NCBI GenBank assembly: GCA_903838095.1
Contig: CAILXE010000043.1
Location: 1-7,755 of the forward strand
Source of the DNA: an uncultured Chlorobiaceae bacterium
GTDB lineage: Bacteria > Bacteroidota > Chlorobiia > Chlorobiales > Chlorobiaceae
DNA: 7,755 nucleotides
Direction of reading: 5' to 3'
This document shows, in pieces, positions 1-6,903 of this stretch (its first letter is position 1; each line of letters opens with the position of its first letter). The notes under the pieces were generated by a model, which worked only from the letters and a program-made list of their open reading frames with translations, was not told where the DNA came from and ran no database searches. The position numbers and the translations under genes were made by a program.

Positions 1-3000
1 CTGGCATGAATCAGCAGATCGACCTCATCAGCCGGATCAAAGAGCTCCCTGAAAATGCCGATAAAGTTTTTTCTTACTTCAACAAAAGTTGCCTCGAATT
101 TCTGCAGGGCAGTTTTATTGATCTCCTCAATGGTCGATCGCAACTGCGTCTCGGCGCTGAGCAGATCCTCTTTCTGTTCAACCAGAAAATCAAAACGCTT
201 CTTTTCAACTTCATACTCCTCAAGCGCAAGCTCATTGACCGCCCCAAACTGTTCTCGCTGTTTTGAAAGTGTCTCAAGCGTCTGCCTTGCTTTACTGCGG
301 TCAAATGAAGGCTCAAAAACCGGTTCTGCCATTGATGAAAGGTCACTGTCGTGTTTTATCTGAGTCTCCGTGAAAAGGTGATCAAGCGCCTGTTCAAGCT
401 GTATCTTTTCGCGAGTGAGAGCGGCAAGCAACTGCTGGCTGACATCATGTTTGCGCCGGAGCTCCCTGATGGTTGCCAGTGTTTCATGATGCTGCGCCTG
501 GTGCTCCCGGTATGCTGATTCAAGTTCATTGACTGTTTTCTGTTCCTTTGCGGCAGCAATGAGGACGTTGTCAAGCTCCGTTTTTATTTGTTCTGCTCGT
601 TCATGACCCGTCACTCGTCTTTTTTCGGCAGCAGTGCCCTCGTTGTTCAGCCGTTTGATTTCGTCATGAAGCACAACCTGGCCGTCAGAACAGGTTGCAA
701 GAGTGATTTTCAGCTTTTCAAGATCAAGAAGGGCATCTTTATAAAGGCTCTGACGTGACTGAACATCGCGCCCCAATTGATGATGGCGTGTTTCAAAAGA
801 GGCAAGCTTCTCCTGCAATTGCTGGATTTTTTCTCCGAAGAGGGAAGCTTTTGATGCGCTGGCGGTCATGGCGGGAAGAAGTTTTTCCAGTTCAGCTTCA
901 CAGGTATTTTTCTGTGCCAGCATTGCCGCAATCTCATCTTCGGCCTGTTTTACTTCCCGTTTGCCACCACCCTGCTCAGCATCCAGACGGGCAGATCTCT
1001 TTTCAAGCGCTCCAAGTTCCGCCACCAGCTTTTCGACCTCCCGGTGCTGTTCAGTGACTTTAATTGATGCCAGCTCATGGCGCAGGTGCACAAGAGCCTC
1101 ATCTTCCATCCTGATGCTTGTTTCCAGCGCAGTGTGCTCTTTCTGCAATCGTTCACGTTCAGCTTTTTTCCCAAGCCGCAACCCTTCATTGTTTTTTGAG
1201 CTTCCGCCAAACAGCAAGCCCGTACCGGCAAAGGTTTCTCCCTCAAGGGTGACAAACGAGCTGTCAGGATATTGCAGCGCAAGCGCTTCTGCGGCAACAA
1301 GATCCGGTACGATATAACTTTTACCAAGGATCAGCAGAAGCGCATCATGAAGTTCGGGGGGGTACTCAAGAAGGGCAAGAGTTTTCTTTGCGCTGCTGAT
1401 CTCAGGGTACACACTTTCAGAAGCTTTTGCGACAAGATCAAGCACCAGAAAATGGATTTTACCCTTATTCGACCGGGTAAGATTGGTAATTCCCTCTTTG
1501 GCCTCCTCCAGCGACTTGCAGACATAATAGTTCATACTGTCGCCAAGTGCCGCATTCACCGCCTTACGGTAAGAACTCTCAAGCGACACAAGATCCGACA
1601 GGCATCCAAGTCCCTGTTTGCCGGTTTTCCTTTTTTCAAGAAAGGCGATGCCTTCAGGCATTCCCTCAAAGTTGTCGAGCACTGAATTTGCAAGAAGAAT
1701 CTGGTTGTGGATCTTGTCGCGCCCTGAGCGCAGCAGCAGAAGTGACTCTTTCTTCTCCTCAAGCTGCTGGTTGACCACTTCCTGACGTTTCAATAGCTCA
1801 CTTTCCAGACGCCTTGCTTCAGCAATCAGGGCTTTTTTGTGATTCATTTCTTCCGAAAGCTCATGCTCAGCGGTATGGGAGGCAAGCAACTTTTCCTGAA
1901 TTGCAACTTTTTTTGCATCAAGTTGTGCCACAGCCGTTCGCAGGTGCTCCTTTTTCGATTCAAGGCTTCGTTTGGTCAAAGCGAGCTGATTCGCAGCATT
2001 CTGCTCATCCACGCTGAGCCTGCGCTCACGGGCAAGCTCATTGCGCTGTACTCCAAGGGTGGTGTTAAGCTGGTCGTGTTCAGCAGCAAGACTCTGAAAT
2101 GCGGTCAGCAACGTGTTGCAGTTCGCTTCACAGGGTGTCTTGCGTTGCAGCAACTCCTTTTCGAGCAGCTCCTGCTCACGAATTTTCTGCTCTTTTTTAC
2201 TGATAATAGCCCTGATACGGGCGATATCTGCAGCCAGGTTCTTTTGATGTTCTTCATGCTGCAAGAGCTGTTTTTCAAGAGCGTGTACATGCTGATTACT
2301 CTCGTTCAGCTTTTTCTGTATTTCAGACAGGGCGCTCTCCTGTTTGAGAAGCAGAAGCTCAGCTTCCTGTGCAATACTGTCCGTCGTGGCAATTTTGGCT
2401 GCATATTCATGGTTCAGCAACTCCTCTTCACTGATGCTGCGCCGCATTGGCTCCAGCTTCGCAAGAAACTCCTCCATGGCAAGCCAGGAGAGAGCAAGAT
2501 CAATCTCGCGAATTTTGTTTTTCAGTTCCCTCAGTTTCTCAGCTTTTCTGACCTGAAGCTTCAGGCTTTTCACCTTCTTTTCGACCTCGGCAAGCACATC
2601 ATCAACACGACAAAGATCCTGCGACGTACTTTCAAGCAGTTTAAACGTCTGTTTACGCCTCTGCTTATAACGGGTTATTCCTGCCGCCTCCTCAAAAAGT
2701 TTCAGCCGCTCTTCGCTTTTGTTGCTGATAATCTCCTCGATCATTTTCAACTCAATGACTGAATAGGCATCGCTGCCCATGCCAGTGTCGGTGAAAAGAT
2801 CAAGAATATCCTTTAACCGGCAGGCCACCTGGTTTAACAGAAACTCGCTCTCCCCGTTCCGGTAAAGACGGCGCGTCACCGTCACCTCCGTATATTCAAT
2901 CGGCAGGACATTGCGCGTGTTTTCAATGGTCAGGGAGACTTCGGTAAAACTGAGAGGCTTCAGGTTTTTCGAGCCATTAAAAATGATGTTTTCCATTTTT

Positions 3001-3176
3001 GCCGACCGAAGCAGGGAAGATTTCTGCTCGCCAAGCACCCATCGCATGGCATCAACAACATTGGTTTTGCCGCATCCATTCGGTCCAACAATGGCTGTCA
3101 GTCCCTTGTCAAATTTTATTCTGACTTTATTGGCAAAGCTCTTGAATCCAAAAAGCTCAATTTTCGAAAGGTACAT
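1..3176 (-). CDS. smc: Chromosome segregation protein SMC, N-terminal 1058 residues (3' end outside window)
   Basis: SMC is an ABC-type ATPase that dimerises through a hinge and, with ScpA/ScpB, compacts and segregates the chromosome. One uninterrupted frame starts MYLSKIELFGFKSF and carries Walker A GPNGCGKTN at residues 31-39, followed by RWVLGEQ. Two long Glu/Lys/Leu-rich coiled-coil stretches (about 170-495 and 670-970) flank a hinge at about 505-665 containing LGCLSDLVSLESSYRKAV, NAALGD and a closing LLFGGSS. The second coil ends in QFGAVNELALEEYE (about residue 980) and the frame reaches FRELFDPADEVDLL at the window edge. The family is usually near 1180 residues, so about 120 residues are missing here, including the ABC signature, Walker B and D-loop. 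I read the frame through by eye and found no stop or frameshift. The ATG at 3176 is the natural start because the Walker A distance is typical, although no clear Shine-Dalgarno precedes it. It lies 83 bases downstream of folP on the same strand. Confidence 0.97.
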   Translation of the reverse strand, partial: MYLSKIELFGFKSFANKVRIKFDKGLTAIVGPNGCGKTNVVDAMRWVLGEQKSSLLRSAKMENIIFNGSKNLKPLSFTEVSLTIENTRNVLPIEYTEVTVTRRLYRNGESEFLLNQVACRLKDILDLFTDTGMGSDAYSVIELKMIEEIISNKSEERLKLFEEAAGITRYKQRRKQTFKLLESTSQDLCRVDDVLAEVEKKVKSLKLQVRKAEKLRELKNKIREIDLALSWLAMEEFLAKLEPMRRSISEEELLNHEYAAKIATTDSIAQEAELLLLKQESALSEIQKKLNESNQHVHALEKQLLQHEEHQKNLAADIARIRAIISKKEQKIREQELLEKELLQRKTPCEANCNTLLTAFQSLAAEHDQLNTTLGVQRNELARERRLSVDEQNAANQLALTKRSLESKKEHLRTAVAQLDAKKVAIQEKLLASHTAEHELSEEMNHKKALIAEARRLESELLKRQEVVNQQLEEKKESLLLLRSGRDKIHNQILLANSVLDNFEGMPEGIAFLEKRKTGKQGLGCLSDLVSLESSYRKAVNAALGDSMNYYVCKSLEEAKEGITNLTRSNKGKIHFLVLDLVAKASESVYPEISSAKKTLALLEYPPELHDALLLILGKSYIVPDLVAAEALALQYPDSSFVTLEGETFAGTGLLFGGSSKNNEGLRLGKKAERERLQKEHTALETSIRMEDEALVHLRHELASIKVTEQHREVEKLVAELGALEKRSARLDAEQGGGKREVKQAEDEIAAMLAQKNTCEAELEKLLPAMTASASKASLFGEKIQQLQEKLASFETRHHQLGRDVQSRQSLYKDALLDLEKLKITLATCSDGQVVLHDEIKRLNNEGTAAEKRRVTGHERAEQIKTELDNVLIAAAKEQKTVNELESAYREHQAQHHETLATIRELRRKHDVSQQLLAALTREKIQLEQALDHLFTETQIKHDSDLSSMAEPVFEPSFDRSKARQTLETLSKQREQFGAVNELALEEYEVEKKRFDFLVEQKEDLLSAETQLRSTIEEINKTALQKFEATFVEVRKNFIGIFRELFDPADEVDLLIHA

Positions 3177-3259
3177 CTGAACGGTGCGGGTTTGGCTGTC
3201 TCGAACCAGGCTGAAAAAGCAAATTTAACAAAAAAACAGTTGAACACCCGTAAGCCACT

Positions 3260-4150
3260 TTACTCTTCTTTCAGAGCCTCTACAACACGCAGCGTCTGAA
3301 CAGCCTCAAGAACATCGTGTACCCGGAGAATACTTGCGCCATGCATCAGCGCAATCGTTTCTGCCGCTATGGTTGCCGGGAGTCTTCCCTTTGGAGGTAT
3401 CATCTCCTTGCCGGGGGATGTCATCGCATGGCCAAGAAACGATTTCCTCGATAGTCCAGCCAGAATTGGTCTGCCCAGACTCTGCAATGATCTGAGCTGT
3501 CCCAAAAGCCGAAAATTTTCCCCGACACTTTTCCCGAACCCAAAGCCAGGATCAATAATGATGTTCTCGATCAAATGCTCTTCAGCCAGCGCTATGGAGT
3601 GTGCAAGAAAACTGCTGACCCTCAAGAGAATATCTTCATTGCCGGCATCAGTTCCTGTGCTCCACCGCATCAACGATGGTTGTACCGGAGTATGCATCAG
3701 AATCACTGCGGCCTGGTACTTGCTGCATATCACCGGCAGTTCACGGTCAAAGGTAAAGCCTGAGATATCATTGACAATATGTGCTCCGGCCTTCAAGGCC
3801 TGTTCTGCAACCTCAGCCTTGTACGTGTCAATTGAAAGAAGGACATCGCTGTTGTTGCGCAAAAGGGCAATAAGCGGCACCGTGCGATCAATCTCTTCAC
3901 TGACCGAAATTTTTTCTGCTCCCGGCCTTGAAGATTCCCCTCCAATATCGATAATTGCAGCGCCGTCACGAATCATTGCAAGCGCATACTCCAGCGCACG
4001 GTCAAGATCGACCCTGTTCCCCTCTCCCTGAAATGTTCCGCCATCATAAAATGAATCGGGCGTCATATTCATGATGCCCATGATTTTTGGCCCGTTAGAG
4101 AGATCAAGTATTCTGTCGCGGCACTTGATCAGAAACTGGTTTTTTTGCAT
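3260..4150 (-). CDS. folP: Dihydropteroate synthase
   Basis: This cytoplasmic enzyme condenses 6-hydroxymethyl-dihydropterin diphosphate with p-aminobenzoate to give dihydropteroate in folate synthesis, and it is the sulfonamide target. The 296-residue protein is slightly longer than the common 270-280 and has all the TIM-barrel motifs in order: MGIMNMTPDSF (24-34), IDIGGESSRPGA (67-78), the SIDTYK strand (106-111), VNDISG (126-131), IDPGFGFGK (199-207), SRKSFLG (234-240) and the C-terminal RVHDV (276-280). The pterin-site Asn28, Asp108, Asn127, Asp200, Lys236 and the phosphate-site Arg276/His278 are therefore present. The start at 4150 overlaps the protease stop codon by one base (TGATG). 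A GGAGT at 4157-4161, inside the upstream gene, is a well-spaced Shine-Dalgarno and supports this start. Translation is probably coupled to the upstream gene. Nothing suggests truncation or loss of activity. Confidence 0.97.
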   Translation of the reverse strand: MQKNQFLIKCRDRILDLSNGPKIMGIMNMTPDSFYDGGTFQGEGNRVDLDRALEYALAMIRDGAAIIDIGGESSRPGAEKISVSEEIDRTVPLIALLRNNSDVLLSIDTYKAEVAEQALKAGAHIVNDISGFTFDRELPVICSKYQAAVILMHTPVQPSLMRWSTGTDAGNEDILLRVSSFLAHSIALAEEHLIENIIIDPGFGFGKSVGENFRLLGQLRSLQSLGRPILAGLSRKSFLGHAMTSPGKEMIPPKGRLPATIAAETIALMHGASILRVHDVLEAVQTLRVVEALKEE

Positions 4151-5178
4151 CAGGTTACTCCAAATGGCACAGGGGTGAACGTCAGAAAAAACACCATAAT
4201 TGCCGCCCAGCCATAGAGTTTTCTCGACGTCGTCAATGGATGGTCATATCCTGTAGGCGGATGGCTCAATTTGATGAACCGTGAAAGAATAAATGCCCAG
4301 AGAATCCACCCGGGCCATGACCAGTGCAGCATGACAGGGGGAATAAGTGATACAGCATCAGGTTTGAAGAGCGCAAGAAGCATTTCCAGCAAAGCGGGAA
4401 AGCCAAGCAGTGTGATAAAGATCAGAAATGCCCTGGCAGCTTTTGCATGTCCATTCCTGCCAAACATGGCATAGGTAATATGGCCACCATCAAGCTGGCC
4501 GACCGGCAGGAGGTTCAGTGCGGTCACCAGTGACCCAAGCCAGCCGGTAAAAAGAAAAGGATAGTGATACATCTCTGTCATCGGCGGCAGATTTTTTGGG
4601 GCAAAAAAGTACTCAAGCCCTATCCAGAGCAGATTCTTGCCCAGAATGAGAGAGCCACGCGGTGCCGGTGTCAGCAAACCTCCCTGTGTCAGGTATTCCG
4701 GATGTATCGTATAAATATATTCTACTGGCGGAAGATGCAGAAAGCCGTATACCTGAAGCCCGACGCATACGACAAACCCGCTCATAGGTCCCCAGATACC
4801 GATATCAAAGAGAGCATTTGTTTCCGGAATTCTCTCCTTGATTTTGATGACCGCTCCCATCGTCCCAAGACTGAGAAAAAAAGGAAGAGGTGGAAGAGGA
4901 ATATAATAGGGGAGTGTTGCCCGAACGCGATGGCGCAGCGATGCAAAAAAGTGCCCAAACTCATGGACGCTTAAAAAGAGGAGCAATAATGCCGAGTATG
5001 CAGCTCCTGAAACAAGAGATGTTATAAAGAGCGGAACAGAAGCCAGTGTTACCAGATGTCCGCCCCAGAAGGCGCCGGCCCAAAGAGTCGTCAGTACCGT
5101 AAGCAGAAACAGCCCCAGATGAAGAGGGTAGTTCTGCCTGGCAGAAATGGCTTGTTTGGGAAAATTCAAAAGATTCAT
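4150..5178 (-). CDS. Site-2-type membrane zinc metalloprotease (M50 family, EGY/SREBP-protease-like)
   Basis: This is a 342-residue integral membrane protein predicted to cleave peptide bonds within or near the bilayer. The zinc site is clear: HEFGH at residues 72-76 sits in a hydrophobic helix, and NLLPVGQLDGGH at 222-233 supplies the third ligand, Asp230. Between them are LPYYIPLPPLPFFLSLGTMGA (89-109, split here only by description) and FDIGIWGPMSGF (124-135), an arrangement typical of the cyanobacterial and plastid EGY-like branch rather than RseP, with no PDZ domain visible. Several hydrophobic segments precede, separate and follow the motifs (about 20-60, 125-150, 245-270, 285-300, 325-340). 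The substrate is unknown. The gene is 80 bases behind the haem protein and overlaps folP by one base. The start at 5178 has only a weak upstream GAG, and the initiation region is bracketed by a 13-bp inverted repeat, so control at initiation is possible. The family call is firm; the role is not known. Confidence 0.9.
   Translation of the reverse strand: MNLLNFPKQAISARQNYPLHLGLFLLTVLTTLWAGAFWGGHLVTLASVPLFITSLVSGAAYSALLLLFLSVHEFGHFFASLRHRVRATLPYYIPLPPLPFFLSLGTMGAVIKIKERIPETNALFDIGIWGPMSGFVVCVGLQVYGFLHLPPVEYIYTIHPEYLTQGGLLTPAPRGSLILGKNLLWIGLEYFFAPKNLPPMTEMYHYPFLFTGWLGSLVTALNLLPVGQLDGGHITYAMFGRNGHAKAARAFLIFITLLGFPALLEMLLALFKPDAVSLIPPVMLHWSWPGWILWAFILSRFIKLSHPPTGYDHPLTTSRKLYGWAAIMVFFLTFTPVPFGVT
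4157..4161 (-). promoter_or_regulatory. Shine-Dalgarno site for folP inside the end of the protease gene
   Basis: On the minus strand GGAGT lies six bases before the folP ATG, within the last codons of the upstream membrane protease. Together with the TGATG stop/start overlap this fixes the folP start and indicates termination-reinitiation coupling. Confidence 0.75.
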
Positions 5179-5210
5179 GAAAAAATATTACTCAAACTTC
5201 TGCCAGGCAG
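5134..5210. repeat. Pair of 13-bp inverted, near-palindromic elements around the protease start codon
   Basis: CTGCCTGGCAGAA occurs on the plus strand at 5134-5146 and, exactly, on the minus strand at 5210-5198. Each copy is itself a near-palindrome (CTGCC-N-GGCAG; the plus-strand copy extends to TTCTGCCTGGCAGAA at 5132-5146). In the protease mRNA they could form a 13-bp stem with a 51-base loop holding the ATG at 5178. Alternatively, they are two protein-binding sites 66 bp apart. One copy is inside codons 11-15 of the protease gene; the other is in the upstream spacer. Confidence 0.6.
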
Positions 5211-5258
5211 TTCTCTTCAGTGTCGCCGCTTCTGCGGTCATGGCATCAATTTTGGAGG

Positions 5259-5720
5259 CTAATCGTTGTCCTTGTCCTTTTTACCGGCGCTCTTCTTTTC
5301 TCCAAAAGTCGCCGCCAGGCCATCGATCAACTCCTGTTTCTCCGCTGCATTCAGCTTGGCCTCTTTATGGGCAGGAAGGTATATAAACGGAGGCATTTTG
5401 CCTTTCCTTACCTCACCGGCAGCTTTCTCGCCTTCATTTTCCTCTGGACGTCCCCACTCGGAGACATTGAAAGCGTCCCGTCCCAAAGAGACATCAATCT
5501 GCGTCAACCACGATACAGGAGCCACAAAACTATACCATGGCCAAACCGTGTTATTAGAGTGACAATCCTTGCAGGCCCGGTTAAAAAGTTCTTGTGTGCG
5601 CGGAGAATTCCATTGTGGCTCACCAGTGACCGGCGGGTTATTATGGTTTCTTCCATAAGGGATAACCTGAATGGCAACAAAAGCAAGTGCGCCACCAATT
5701 AAAAATTTTACAAGTTTCAT
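5259..5720 (-). CDS. Membrane-anchored c-type haem-binding protein (Haem_bd-like, CxxCH)
   Basis: From the start at 5720 the product is 153 residues. It opens with [19 protein letters not shown], a signal sequence or N-terminal anchor that would place the rest in the periplasm. A single haem-c attachment site, CKDCH, lies at residues 50-54 and is followed by [18 protein letters not shown] and a downstream SEW, the recognisable pattern of the small Haem_bd family. Met109 in KGKMPP is a candidate second axial ligand. The C-terminus is charged ([12 protein letters not shown]). Function is likely electron transfer or redox sensing, but the partner is not evident from the neighbours. An ATG 27 bases upstream (5747) would give 162 residues. 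I prefer 5720 because a near-consensus promoter predicts transcription starting at about 5745, on top of that upstream ATG, and because the shorter form has a normal signal peptide. Neither start has a good Shine-Dalgarno. Confidence 0.85.
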   Translation of the reverse strand: MKLVKFLIGGALAFVAIQVIPYGRNHNNPPVTGEPQWNSPRTQELFNRACKDCHSNNTVWPWYSFVAPVSWLTQIDVSLGRDAFNVSEWGRPEENEGEKAAGEVRKGKMPPFIYLPAHKEAKLNAAEKQELIDGLAATFGEKKSAGKKDKDND

Positions 5721-5751
5721 TGAGCAGATGTCTTTATTGTGAGTCATGAAA

Positions 5752-5780
5752 ATTATAAGAATTCAGTAATATATAGTCAA
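5752..5780 (-). promoter_or_regulatory. Sigma-70-type promoter for the haem protein gene
   Basis: On the minus strand TTGACT (5780-5775) and TATAAT (5757-5752) are separated by exactly 17 bases, matching 11 of 12 consensus positions. The predicted transcript starts near 5745, about 25 bases before the ATG at 5720. It lies in the 70-97 bp spacer downstream of the Nudix gene, so the haem protein, and perhaps the protease-folP genes behind it, can be expressed independently of Nudix. Confidence 0.7.
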
Positions 5781-5817
5781 ATTCTCTCTATCTTCGAAAA
5801 GTTGAAAGCAGCAATAC

Positions 5818-6330
5818 TCATGAACCCGGCAGAGTATTTTGCCGGGAGGCATCACTGATAATCTGGAGATGCAGTGGAATTCGGACTTCAGGAAGAAGGT
5901 GAGAAGCGTAAAAGCCAGCATCAAACAGTTCATGGTTGATGGTAATGGCATCATTCTCCACAACGACCCTGTAGGCGACAACCAGCAGTGAACCATACAT
6001 TTCGACCTCCCTGTGGTAAATGCCGATCAGTCCATCAATAGTGCCGTCAAGCGAGGTCTCCTCCATAAGTTCCCGCAGACAACCCTCGTGAGGCTCTTCA
6101 CCGGCCTCAAGAAAACCGCCAGGAAGCGCCCATTCATTAAAAGCAGGTTCCTGCGCTCTTCGAATCACAAGAAGTTCGTTGTTTTTATTGACCGTATAAG
6201 CCACCGCAACCGGCAGAGGATTGATGTAATGCACCCATGAACATGACGGGCAGAACATCCTTTCCCGACCATCGATCATGGCCTTGTCCAGTTTTGTAGT
6301 GCAGAGGGGACAGAATAAATAGTGTTTCAT
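5818..6330 (-). CDS. Nudix hydrolase with N-terminal zinc ribbon
   Basis: Nudix enzymes hydrolyse nucleoside diphosphates linked to another group, using a divalent metal. This 170-residue cytoplasmic protein begins with a four-cysteine zinc ribbon (CPLC at 7-10, CPSC at 27-30) and then WVHYINP and a beta strand with IRRAQEP. The Nudix box follows from Gly72: GX5E (72-78), seven residues, then RELMEETSL (86-94), so the metal-binding Glu87, Glu90 and Glu91 are present. The box's usual glycine before the last hydrophobic residue is Ser93. The ribbon plus single Nudix domain resembles small NADH-pyrophosphatase-like or ADP-ribose-pyrophosphatase-like members, but the substrate cannot be assigned from sequence. 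It is transcribed divergently from bcp across an 87-bp spacer. No convincing Shine-Dalgarno precedes the ATG at 6330, but the cysteine knuckle begins at residue 7, so a later start would damage it. Confidence 0.9.
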   Translation of the reverse strand: MKHYLFCPLCTTKLDKAMIDGRERMFCPSCSWVHYINPLPVAVAYTVNKNNELLVIRRAQEPAFNEWALPGGFLEAGEEPHEGCLRELMEETSLDGTIDGLIGIYHREVEMYGSLLVVAYRVVVENDAITINHELFDAGFYASHLLPEVRIPLHLQIISDASRQNTLPGS

Positions 6331-6417
6331 GGGCGCAAGAAACTTTTTGCGACAGCTATTGATTTACTGAAAAGGGAATAGCATAGAACTATTTTAACAA
6401 GAGAATAAGTTTCATTC
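6331..6417. promoter_or_regulatory. Divergent control region between Nudix gene and bcp
   Basis: This AT-rich 87-bp spacer must hold promoters for both directions. An 18-bp imperfect dyad at 6334-6351 (CGCAAGAAA/CTTTTTGCG, 7 of 9 pairs) sits immediately upstream of the Nudix ATG, and a smaller repeat AATAG-N7-CTATT spans 6377-6393. TTGATT at 6359-6364 is a possible -35 for bcp, but the element 17 bases on (CATAGA) is a poor -10, so I do not assign exact promoters. Confidence 0.4.
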
Positions 6418-6894
6418 ATGTCAATTGCAATTTTACAAGAGGGTGTTCCTGCTCCACCTTTTTCAGCCAAAGATCAGGAAGGGAAGCCTGTAACGCTCGA
6501 AGAGTATCGCGGGAAAAAGGTTTTGCTCTATTTTTATCCCAAAGATGACACGCCAGGATGCACCAGGGAAGCTTGTGCTTTTCGTGATAATTTCCCTAAA
6601 TTTAACACAGTGGGTGTTGAGGTTCTTGGCGTCAGTGTTGATGATGAAAAAAAGCATAAAAAGTTTGCCGAGAAGTATAATCTGCCTTTCAGGCTGGTTT
6701 CGGATTCAGACAAAAGTATTGTTGAAGCTTATGGAGTCTGGGGGCAAAAGAAATTTATGGGTCGGGAGTATATGGGAACAAGTCGGGTGACCTATCTCAT
6801 TGATGAACAGGGCGTGATTGAAAAAGTATGGCCAAAAGTCAACCCTGACAAACATGCGGAGGAATTGCTTGACTATTTGCAGCAAAAAACGTGA
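6418..6894 (+). CDS. bcp: Thioredoxin-dependent thiol peroxidase (BCP/PrxQ peroxiredoxin)
   Basis: This peroxiredoxin reduces hydrogen peroxide and organic hydroperoxides in the cytoplasm, using thiols recycled by thioredoxin. The 158-residue protein has the usual length. YFYPKDDTPGCTREAC (38-53) contains the active-site Pro46 and Thr45, peroxidatic Cys48 and resolving Cys53, the five-residue spacing that defines the atypical two-cysteine PrxQ/BCP type. GVSVDD (71-76), LVSDSDK (93-99), the catalytic-site Arg123 in GTSRVTYLID and a C-terminal helix complete the fold. No signal peptide is seen. The ATG at 6418 gives the standard N-terminus with the AP-x-F motif at 12-15; no strong Shine-Dalgarno is visible. 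It is followed after nine bases by the yqgE-like gene, implying one transcript. In an anaerobic phototroph this would be an oxygen-defence gene, which is inference from the presumed organism. Confidence 0.96.
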   Translation: MSIAILQEGVPAPPFSAKDQEGKPVTLEEYRGKKVLLYFYPKDDTPGCTREACAFRDNFPKFNTVGVEVLGVSVDDEKKHKKFAEKYNLPFRLVSDSDKSIVEAYGVWGQKKFMGREYMGTSRVTYLIDEQGVIEKVWPKVNPDKHAEELLDYLQQKT

Positions 6895-6903
6895 GAGAAA
6901 AGA

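Noticed and set aside
1839..2762. A 307-codon open frame on the plus strand opposite smc
   Set aside because: Its translation is rich in Leu, Phe and Gln with no domain, and it lies wholly antisense to the coiled-coil codons of smc, whose own frame is continuous and full of recognisable motifs. It is the mirror of Glu/Lys-rich codons.
3369..4031. A 220-codon open frame on the plus strand opposite folP
   Set aside because: It is antisense to a complete, motif-perfect dihydropteroate synthase and shows no family features of its own.
5184..5237. A short minus-strand frame (MTAEAATLKRTAWQKFE) between the haem protein and the protease
   Set aside because: Only 17 codons after an ATG, with no good ribosome site and a stop upstream in frame. 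It looked like a possible leader peptide or a frameshifted gene tail, but nothing supports either beyond chance. It also overlaps the inverted-repeat arm at 5198-5210.
5226..5237. Small hairpin CCGC-AGAA-GCGG (minus strand) after the haem protein stop, considered as a terminator
   Set aside because: Only a 4-bp stem and no T-run after it, so it is not a credible intrinsic terminator. Read-through into the protease gene is likely.
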